Of a DNA stretch of 11,768 nt, positions 7,545 through 11,768 are shown in pieces. Position numbers and translations under genes: made by a program. The notes under the pieces were generated by a model. The model made no database searches. It saw only the letters and a program-made list of their open reading frames with translations, and was not told the origin of the DNA. The stretch is from Candidatus Nitrosopumilus sp. GTDB taxonomy: Archaea > Thermoproteota > Nitrososphaeria > Nitrososphaerales > Nitrosopumilaceae. How positions within the stretch are numbered: the first letter of the stretch is position 1; each line of letters opens with the position of its first letter. The stretch is taken from assembly GCA_022758935.1 (NCBI GenBank), contig JAEMQG010000053.1, positions 1 to 11,768 of the forward strand. Direction: 5' to 3'.

Positions 7545-8903
7545 TTAAGAACCACGTAAATAATTCAGTATGATTTTTTCCTGTTCAATTTCTCTCAATC
7601 TGTGTTCCAGGGTAATTTCAGTTCCCAATGATGAAGGCATGTTTGATTTATCAGAGTACGATTTAGATTTAAAGTCCATCTTAAGGCCTATCTTAGGATA
7701 TGGTGCAGGTTTTGAAGTCGTTCTGTAGATTAGTGGCTTTGTAATTATAGGAGTAATGATTGTAGTAAAAAAGCCAATAGCTATCACTATTGAAAATAAT
7801 GACTCATCTATCAGACCCATGGAATATCCAATTGATGCGATAGCCATTTCCACCATTCCCCTTCCATTCATAAGACATCCTATGGCAAGGCTTTCATGAT
7901 TTGAGAATCTTGTAATTCGGGCTGCAAGAAAACCACCTGCGATCTTAGACGTCACGGCTACAAACAATAATGTCAAAAGCAATGGAATGGAGTTTGCAAT
8001 AGACTTTAGATCAAATTCAACTCCAATGAAGACAAAAAATATCGGTGCAAAAAAACCAAATGTAATTCCTGAAATTAATTTAGAATTGTGTATGTGAATT
8101 TTTTCTCCCCAAAATTTACTGCCAAAAATTAATCCAGCAAAAAATGCGCCAATAATGAAGTGAAGATTTGAATAATGAGCAAATAACGCTATAGAAAATC
8201 CGAGAGATAGGAGAATCCCCACACCTGCTTCTTTGGTCCTGAGCTTTCTGATTAGTGGCTCTACCTTTTCTGAAGTTAGGTTAGTCTTTTTCATTACAAA
8301 AATCACTGTTGCCAATACTGCAAAGAAAATTGCAATTTTCCCCCCCATCAGTCCTACTTCAGCGTAATCAAATGCTTGATTGTCACCAGGGTATATCAGA
8401 ATTAAAGAAAATACAATCATGGCCATAATATCATTGATCAATGCTGCAGTTATCACAGTGGTTCCAATTCTACTCTTCAAAATTCCAAATTCCATAAGGA
8501 TCATGGAACTGATTGGAATTGCTGTAATTGATAGTAAGAGACCAACAAAAAGAGATTGGATTTGTCCCAACCCGAAAAGAGTGCATACATAGTAACCAGA
8601 CACGAATGGGATTGTAAATCCGATGATAGCGAGTGTTAATGCAGACTTGCTTGATTTTCTTATTTCGCTTAGATTTAATTCAAGACCTGCCATGAATATT
8701 AAAAAAAATACTGCCACATTAGCAAGAATAGTCATAGAGTCGTTGGGTTCAAGAATTGCTAAAAGCGACGGGCCTAGAATTACGCCTGCCAGTAATTCAC
8801 CTACAAGAGAAGGTTGTTTTATTCTGCGGAATAATTCCCCCAATACTTTTGCCAGGGCTAGTGAAAGTACAATTATTAGTAATAGATGTTCTATTTGCAA
8901 CAA
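7545..8903 (-). CDS. CPA-family cation/proton antiporter with a short cytoplasmic tail, 452 aa
   Basis: Integral membrane exchanger of the monovalent cation:proton antiporter superfamily, with about 12-13 hydrophobic segments over residues 4-392. Landmarks: GELLAGVILGPSLL (35-48), FFLIFMAGLELNL (66-78), the ion-binding pair N157-D158 in AALINDIMAM, and MNGRGMVEMAI (345-355). An Asn-Asp rather than Asp-Asp pair is typical of electroneutral exchangers; the transported ion (Na+ or K+) is not determined. There is no TrkA/RCK domain as in Kef proteins. Instead residues 393-452 form a short tail ending in an amphipathic helix (429-449) that matches the C-terminus of the zinc-ribbon protein at 1655-2410. 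Two consecutive TTG codons (8903, 8900) open the frame; a GATTTAATC box at 8921-8929 is 25 nt from the second. Role: ion and pH homeostasis. Confidence 0.9.
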   Translation of the reverse strand: MLQIEHLLLIIVLSLALAKVLGELFRRIKQPSLVGELLAGVILGPSLLAILEPNDSMTILANVAVFFLIFMAGLELNLSEIRKSSKSALTLAIIGFTIPFVSGYYVCTLFGLGQIQSLFVGLLLSITAIPISSMILMEFGILKSRIGTTVITAALINDIMAMIVFSLILIYPGDNQAFDYAEVGLMGGKIAIFFAVLATVIFVMKKTNLTSEKVEPLIRKLRTKEAGVGILLSLGFSIALFAHYSNLHFIIGAFFAGLIFGSKFWGEKIHIHNSKLISGITFGFFAPIFFVFIGVEFDLKSIANSIPLLLTLLFVAVTSKIAGGFLAARITRFSNHESLAIGCLMNGRGMVEMAIASIGYSMGLIDESLFSIVIAIGFFTTIITPIITKPLIYRTTSKPAPYPKIGLKMDFKSKSYSDKSNMPSSLGTEITLEHRLREIEQEKIILNYLRGS

Positions 8904-8920
8904 TATTGTTTTCTAGCAGC

Positions 8921-8929
8921 GATTAAATC
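8921..8929 (-). promoter_or_regulatory. TATA-like box for the antiporter gene
   Basis: GATTTAATC on the minus strand is centred 22 nt from the TTG at 8903 and 25 nt from the TTG at 8900. It slightly favours the second TTG as the true leaderless start. Confidence 0.4.
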
Positions 8930-8960
8930 ATCTAGTTTTTCAAAAAACAACAACATTTGT

Positions 8961-8969
8961 TTAAATATT
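8961..8969 (+). promoter_or_regulatory. TATA-like box of the candidate small RNA
   Basis: TTAAATATT is centred about 27 nt upstream of 8992, where a closing stem of a predicted RNA fold begins. No protein-coding start lies at that spacing. Confidence 0.35.
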
Positions 8970-8991
8970 AAAAATTAATTGGGTTATTTCT

Positions 8992-9053
8992 AAGAGTTTT
9001 GGCCTTAAATTTACCATAAACATCGTTGATAGTAAAGGTGTGTTACTCTTTTT
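8992..9053 (+). ncRNA. Candidate small structured RNA, about 60 nt
   Basis: AAGAGT (8992-8997) pairs with ACTCTT (9045-9050). Inside it TTTACCAT (9010-9017) pairs with ATAGTAAA (9029-9036) with one mismatch around an 11-nt loop. The 3' stem strand runs into T5 (9049-9053), as expected for archaeal oligo-T termination. A TATA-like box sits about 27 nt before the first base. I could not find convincing C/D boxes or an H/ACA motif, and it is not a tRNA. Expression is not shown; the call rests on promoter, nested stems and terminator lining up. Confidence 0.3.
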
Positions 9054-9076
9054 ATTATCTAACAATAAAAATAGTA
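9044..9076. repeat. Inverted repeat with 13-nt arms
   Basis: TACTCTTTTTATT (9044-9056) and AATAAAAATAGTA (9064-9076) are reverse complements with one mismatch and a 7-nt loop. The neighbouring genes diverge from this gap, so it cannot terminate either of them. It overlaps the 3' part of the candidate small RNA, and the two folds are mutually exclusive. Confidence 0.5.
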
Positions 9077-9094
9077 TGCTCCCAGGTTGAGCAT
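9076..9094. repeat. Short hairpin ATGCTC/GAGCAT
   Basis: ATGCTC (9076-9081) and GAGCAT (9089-9094) form a perfect 6-bp stem with the loop CCAGGTT. It abuts the preceding inverted repeat, and the sequence here is noticeably richer in G/C than its surroundings. From 9095 to 9177 I see no further gene or structure. Confidence 0.4.
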
Positions 9095-9177
9095 GAAAAT
9101 CTGACGCTTCTCGTAAATATTAAATCTCTAATTCTAAAAATCAAACATCAATAATGCATTTTCATTAGTATAGGCAT

Positions 9178-9189
9178 TCTCTTAAATTC
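9178..9189 (+). promoter_or_regulatory. Possible TATA-like element for the nuclease gene
   Basis: TCTCTTAAATTC is centred about 26 nt before the TTG at 9210. The more obvious TATAATATTT at 9191-9200 is too close to the start for a leaderless message. Weak call. Confidence 0.3.
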
Positions 9190-9209
9190 ATATAATATTT
9201 AGAAAGTTA

Positions 9210-10025
9210 TTGAAACTAGCAGTAATTATTACAGTACTTTGCGCTGTGACGGTTTTAGGAGTTTTAATTGGACTGCAACAAATTATTACTTATCAAGCTA
9301 AAATTGCTTTGGATGAATATGATGCAGTGCATCAAGCACAGCAATCTGACATTGCTAAACTTCCTGAAATTCCAAAAGAATCTACAAAATCAGAACAGAA
9401 AGTAGAATCAAAAACAGACACAGTAAAGACAGAACCTAATATTGTTTGTTCTGGTAATGCAAAATGTATTACAGGAATGGTAGAAAGTATAGTCGACGGC
9501 GATACATTATACATTGATGGCATTAAAATTAGAATATCACTAACAGACACGCCAGAAATAGGTGATAAGGGATATTCAGAAGCTACAGAATTTACAAAAT
9601 CACTTTGTCCTAAAGGATCTGTTGCACAAGTAGATCAAGATGATTTACAACTTTATGACAAATTTAATAGAATGCTTGGTAAGGTAACTTGCTCTGGAAA
9701 AATTCTAAACTCTGAATTACTGTACAATAATCACGCTAAAATTTCAACCCAATATTGTATCACGAGTGAATTTTCAAAAGAATCATGGGCACAACAATAT
9801 GGATGTGCTACAAAAAATCAAGCAATAACACCACAAATACCTAAAGAAATTTTAGAGTCTTCAAGTAATGAAAACAACTGTAATGCTTCTTATCCCGATG
9901 TTTGTATTCCTCTTTTTCCACCAGACTTGGACTGTAAAGATGTACCATACAAAAAATTTAGAGTACTGTCTCCAGACCCGCACAAGTTTGATGGAGATAA
10001 AGATGGAATAGGTTGCGAATCCTAA
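9210..10025 (+). CDS. Secreted or membrane-anchored thermonuclease (SNase domain) with C-terminal excalibur domain, 271 aa
   Basis: Predicted extracellular Ca2+-dependent nuclease. An N-terminal hydrophobic segment (3-27) acts as signal or anchor, followed by a Lys/Glu-rich linker (45-78). The SNase domain (about 86-183) keeps every catalytic residue of the staphylococcal enzyme: D98 in VDGDT, R108, D113 and E116 in RISLTDTPE, and R154 in YDKFNR. A C-terminal excalibur module follows: YPDVCIPLFPPDLDCKDV (228-245) and the calcium-binding pattern DGDKDGIGCE (261-270). Ten cysteines are scattered outside the signal segment, consistent with disulfides in an exported protein. The start is TTG at 9210, directly before the hydrophobic helix; no Shine-Dalgarno sequence is seen. 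Likely roles are scavenging nucleotides or phosphate from external DNA, or defence against it. Confidence 0.9.
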   Translation: MKLAVIITVLCAVTVLGVLIGLQQIITYQAKIALDEYDAVHQAQQSDIAKLPEIPKESTKSEQKVESKTDTVKTEPNIVCSGNAKCITGMVESIVDGDTLYIDGIKIRISLTDTPEIGDKGYSEATEFTKSLCPKGSVAQVDQDDLQLYDKFNRMLGKVTCSGKILNSELLYNNHAKISTQYCITSEFSKESWAQQYGCATKNQAITPQIPKEILESSSNENNCNASYPDVCIPLFPPDLDCKDVPYKKFRVLSPDPHKFDGDKDGIGCES

Positions 10026-10055
10026 TACTGAAATCTTATTCCAAACAATGTCTTT

Positions 10056-10080
10056 AAAATCTAGATTTTCTTATTTTAAG
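10056..10080 (+). terminator. Perfect 14-nt palindrome plus T-runs after the nuclease gene
   Basis: AAAATCTAGATTTT (10056-10069) is self-complementary and is followed by CTTATTTT, about 30 nt beyond the nuclease stop. It may be a terminator; its TTTAAAAT half could also act as a TATA element for the fragment starting at 10088. Confidence 0.35.
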
Positions 10081-10087
10081 TGAAAAC

Positions 10088-10260
10088 ATGAAAAAACAAT
10101 TCAGAAGTTTTGAGGATGCATGTATTTTTGCTCAAAAACTAAATTTAAGATCACAACTTGATTGGAATGAATATAGAAAATCACAAAAAAGAGGCTATAC
10201 TTATAGATCCTGCCAAAACTTACAAAAATAATGGGCGGATTGCTTGGAATATCAGACAAA
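10088..10260 (+). pseudogene. Broken fragment of an integrase-repeat-like protein
   Basis: A 47-codon frame starts with ATG at 10088 and reads FRSFEDACIFAQKLNLRSQLDW followed by NEYRKSQKR. This fits the N-terminal half of the phage-integrase-repeat-type unit, whose general form is FEEAR-FV-LGLKS-EWREYCKSGKKP-DIP-P-YK-GW-W-DWLG. The expected second half appears in another frame from about 10200: DPAKTYKNNGRIAW, matching PxKxYKxxGWxxW. A loss of about 5 nt after codon 36 would explain the shift. In the original frame translation stops with TAA at 10229-10231, which overlaps the ATG of the dodecin-like gene (TAATG). The unit is therefore disabled and only one repeat remains. The match is by pattern memory, so the family call is moderate; that the frame is broken is clear. 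Confidence 0.5.
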
Positions 10261-10484
10261 AATTGGGAAGATGCCGCAGCACAAGTTGCCATTAAAGAGA
10301 CAAAAAAACCTTGCACAGCATTCATCGAATTGAAGTTAGAGATATGACTACAAAGGTTGACTCGGTGAGTGGAAAGATTACCAGTTATAGAACGTATGTA
10401 AAAATTTTATTTGAAGTAGATTTGAGACAAATCTCAATACAAATTTATTTACAAATTTTTTTGCTAGATATTAATGATGAATGA
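10231..10484 (+). pseudogene. Dodecin-like gene interrupted by a -1 frameshift at an A7 run
   Basis: Dodecins are small dodecameric proteins, usually 65-75 aa, that bind flavins or other ligands. From ATG 10231 the frame reads MGGLLGISDKNWEDAAAQ, the dodecin SWEDA helix, then IKETKK and an early stop (TGA 10345-10347). The -1 frame from 10308 continues the fold: TLHSIHRIEVRDMTTKVD, then SGKITSYRTYVKILFEVD, running to TGA at 10482-10484. The switch falls on A7 (10302-10308), which in frame reads ACA AAA AAA, a classic -1 slippery phase. The usual first strand (YKxIELVG) is missing because the sequence upstream belongs to the integrase-like remnant. The C-terminal extension after FEVD is longer than normal and overlaps the next gene's start. 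The family's flavin-stacking Trp and Gln are absent. It could be a decaying gene, a sequencing error, or a gene using slippage. Confidence 0.6.
10441..10451 (+). promoter_or_regulatory. TATA-like box for the 10474 gene
   Basis: TTTATTTA within this AT block is centred 26-27 nt before the ATG at 10474, an ideal leaderless spacing. It lies inside the dodecin-like reading frame. Confidence 0.5.
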
Positions 10485-10863
10485 AATTGCCAATATGCTG
10501 GCCCAAAAGGCAGGAATCAGTCCTAGTATAGTTAACGCTGTACTTCCAATTGTGACAAAGCTTTTGCTACAGAAATCTAGTCCTAATCAAGCATCGGGAT
10601 TGTTGTCAATGTTACCTGCAGATATAACAAATATCTTTTCTGACAAAGAAAAACAAGAGTTTACCACAACACAACAAGACCATACCACAGATGAGATAAT
10701 TGACAAGGTAGACAAAGAAGCAGGAATTAATGACAAGATAAAATCAAAGAATGTAGTTCAAGAAATAATGAACATGTTTCAAAATACCACTGATCAAAAA
10801 GATCTACTAGGCGGTTTCTTGGGACAAGCAACAAAGAAAATGGATCTAAATCCATTTGATTAA
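10474..10863 (+). CDS. Small helical protein of unknown function, 129 aa
   Basis: I cannot name the family with confidence. Residues 1-66 are strongly helical, with the pattern MLAQKAGISPSIVNAVLPIV then LLLQK, SGLLSMLPADI. This recalls the small-helix DUF937/DUF2780-type proteins with short repeats of amphipathic helices ending in a Leu-Pro turn. A polar Thr/Gln/Asp-rich linker (about 63-75) leads to a second helical part (76-129) ending GGFLGQATKKMDLNPFD. There is no signal peptide, membrane segment or cysteine; it is probably cytosolic. Start: tandem ATG codons at 10474 and 10477, with a TATA-like box 26 nt upstream. The start region overlaps the tail of the dodecin-like frame by 11 nt in a different frame. 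It converges with mscL, with only 22 nt between the two stops. Confidence 0.7.
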   Translation: MMNEIANMLAQKAGISPSIVNAVLPIVTKLLLQKSSPNQASGLLSMLPADITNIFSDKEKQEFTTTQQDHTTDEIIDKVDKEAGINDKIKSKNVVQEIMNMFQNTTDQKDLLGGFLGQATKKMDLNPFD

Positions 10864-10885
10864 ATAGAAAAATAACCTTTATTTT

Positions 10886-11239
10886 TTATGCAGACTTTGT
10901 CTTGTCTTCTACCAGTTTTAATTTTGATAGTGCTTTGTATGCAATAAATACAATCAATGCCACTACAACAAATTCAATTATGTTTAAGATCAAATCCCCG
11001 TACTTGAATTCAGATACGGCTCCGGTTACGCTGTTTGTAACAGTAGACATTAATGATTTAAGATCACCTGAGGGTAATGCTAACCCAATAATCGGATTTA
11101 TAATATCTACTACAAATGCTGAAATTAATTTTGCTGCAGCTGCTCCTATTACAAATGCAATTGCCAATCCAATGATTCCAAAGGTTTTGAGAAAACCCAT
11201 GAATTCTTGAATAAAGCTTTGCTTTGGTTGATCAGCCAT
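10886..11239 (-). CDS. mscL: Large-conductance mechanosensitive channel, 117 aa
   Basis: MscL forms a homopentameric stretch-activated pore that releases solutes on hypo-osmotic shock. After a short amphipathic N-terminus (MADQPKQSFIQEFMGFLKTF) comes TM1 with the family pattern IGLAIAFVIGAAAAKLISAFVVDIINPIIG (21-50), then a periplasmic loop (about 51-80), TM2 LILNIIEFVVVALIVFIAYKAL (about 82-103) and a basic C-terminal tail KLKLVEDKTKSA. I choose ATG 11239 because family homology begins there and a strong TATA box (11261-11269) is centred 26 nt upstream, implying a leaderless mscL message. The reading frame nevertheless stays open upstream for 144 more codons through a cas1-family fragment, so a longer fusion protein is possible. 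Length is slightly shorter than bacterial MscL (about 130-140 aa). Confidence 0.88.
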   Translation of the reverse strand: MADQPKQSFIQEFMGFLKTFGIIGLAIAFVIGAAAAKLISAFVVDIINPIIGLALPSGDLKSLMSTVTNSVTGAVSEFKYGDLILNIIEFVVVALIVFIAYKALSKLKLVEDKTKSA

Positions 11240-11671
11240 ATTTTTTTGAGATTTATGAGATATATAAAACCACATAAAATGATGAATTGCCTTGACTATT
11301 TGCTTAGATAGAAATCTACATTTCTCTGTACTTCGGAATGTATCATATTGTGCCATCCTGTATTTTGTGGCAGTTAGTGATTCCATTACTGGATTCAGAT
11401 AGGTGACAGGCTTTCCATAATTGTCTAGCAAAATGACATTTCGATTATTTTCAGACAGTAGAGATAATGCCTCAGTGGAGATGTAGCCTTTACCTTGTAA
11501 AACTATTTTTTCGTATGGCATATTCTTGACATACCATGATTCGATGGTTGGTTCTGAGAAAGGGTCGTGATTATCTTTTAGAATAATTTTAGAATTCTTG
11601 ACAGAAATGGAGTGACCGTAACCTTTGAGGAATTTTACGTTGTAGTGATTTTTTTGTCCTTTTAGAGTCAA
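11240..11671 (-). pseudogene. Truncated cas1-family gene (N-terminal domain only), in frame with mscL
   Basis: Codons 1-128 read like the N-terminal beta-domain and first helix of a Cas1/casposase integrase: VKFLKGYGHSISVKNSKIIL, PYEKIVLQGKGYISTEALSL, NRNVILLDNYGKPVTYL, SLTATKYRMAQYDTF and SKQIVKA. The next residues, IHHFMWFYISHKSQKN, no longer fit the family and lead into the mscL promoter and ATG. The whole C-terminal helical domain with the metal-binding Glu/His/Asp active site is absent (about 330 aa expected), so it cannot be an integrase. There are no stops in the 144 codons, and the frame joins mscL directly. The start is TTG at 11671, which overlaps the TGA of the upstream membrane gene (TTGA), suggesting translational coupling. 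No CRISPR array or other cas gene is in the window, so a solo Cas1 or casposon origin is more likely than a CRISPR locus. Confidence 0.65.
11261..11269 (-). promoter_or_regulatory. TATA box for mscL
   Basis: TTTTATATA on the minus strand is centred about 26 nt upstream of the mscL ATG at 11239. It is the best TATA match in the window and lies just beyond the cas1-like homology. Confidence 0.6.
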
Positions 11672-11768
11672 ATTCTATCTTTTGGTTTTGGAAAAAACTT
11701 TATGACAGAAAAAATTCCAATCACCATTAATCCCGATATCATTAACCCAATGGCAAAAACATAAAATC
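11668..11768 (-). CDS. C-terminal end of a membrane protein, partial at the right edge
   Basis: One minus-strand frame is open from the window edge to TGA at 11668-11670 and reads FYVFAIGLMISGLMVIGIFS then VIKFFPKPKDRI. This is a transmembrane helix followed by a short basic cytoplasmic tail. The other two frames contain stops or lack character. Its stop overlaps the TTG of the cas1-like frame, so the two were probably co-translated. Only 32 residues are visible, so no family can be named. Confidence 0.55.
   Translation of the reverse strand, partial: FYVFAIGLMISGLMVIGIFSVIKFFPKPKDRI

Noticed and set aside
8380..8916. Plus-strand open frames antisense to the antiporter
   Set aside because: The antiporter has intact family motifs across this stretch; the antisense frames have no protein-like features.
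8992..9110. Box C/D guide RNA or tRNA in the structured gap
   Set aside because: No RUGAUGA/CUGA pair at proper spacing (only a lone CTGA at 9101) and no cloverleaf or T-arm consensus.
10101..10325. Minus-strand frame of 74 codons
   Set aside because: Antisense to the integrase-like and dodecin-like remnants, whose homology is on the + strand.
10902..11210. Plus-strand frame of 102 codons
   Set aside because: Antisense to mscL; Asn/Thr/Ala-rich shadow of membrane helices.
10886..11768. A CRISPR-Cas locus next to the cas1-like sequence
   Set aside because: No repeat-spacer array and no other cas gene in the window; the cas1 fragment lacks its catalytic domain.

Overview
The window looks like a piece of a marine or soil ammonia-oxidising archaeon (Thaumarchaeota/Nitrososphaeria, Nitrosopumilus-like). 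The DNA is very A/T-rich. Most genes are single units with no Shine-Dalgarno sequence, and many have a TATA-like box about 25-28 nt before the first codon, as expected for leaderless archaeal transcripts. TTG and GTG starts are unusually common here. The taxonomic call comes from protein style, gene content and promoter layout, not from a search.

Left part (79-6011): three biotin-synthesis genes, bioA (79-1401), bioB (3788-4768) and bioF (4872-6011), all on the + strand and all with their key catalytic residues. bioD is not in the window. bioA and bioB are separated by two inserted genes: a zinc-ribbon protein with a TrmB-effector-like domain (1655-2410, +), preceded by a perfect inverted repeat that could be an operator, and a TPR-repeat protein (2630-3421, -).

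Middle part (6012-9209): two small unknown proteins (-), a membrane-anchored LEA14/WHy-like protein (+), and a CPA-type cation/proton antiporter (-). The antiporter ends in a cytoplasmic tail whose last 20-odd residues closely match the C-terminal helix of the unrelated zinc-ribbon protein. Upstream of the antiporter is a 306-nt gap with three stacked inverted repeats and a well-placed TATA box, a candidate small-RNA locus.

Right part (9210-11768): a secreted staphylococcal-type nuclease with a C-terminal excalibur calcium-binding domain, then a zone of gene debris. The debris is a broken integrase-repeat-like fragment whose stop overlaps the ATG of a dodecin-like gene; that gene is itself split by a -1 frameshift at an A7 run that forms an in-phase slippery heptamer. 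After it come a small helical protein (10474-10863, +) and, on the - strand, mscL (10886-11239). mscL lies directly behind, and in frame with, the first ~128 codons of a cas1-family gene that lacks its catalytic domain. The cas1 fragment in turn overlaps by TTGA the end of a membrane protein running off the right edge. The debris suggests past insertion and deletion of mobile DNA.

Functionally the window combines biotin synthesis with several envelope, osmotic or ion-stress genes (antiporter, LEA14-like protein, MscL). The best leads for something undescribed are the shared C-terminal helix, the Cas1-MscL reading frame, the dodecin frameshift, and the structured intergenic region at 8961-9094.
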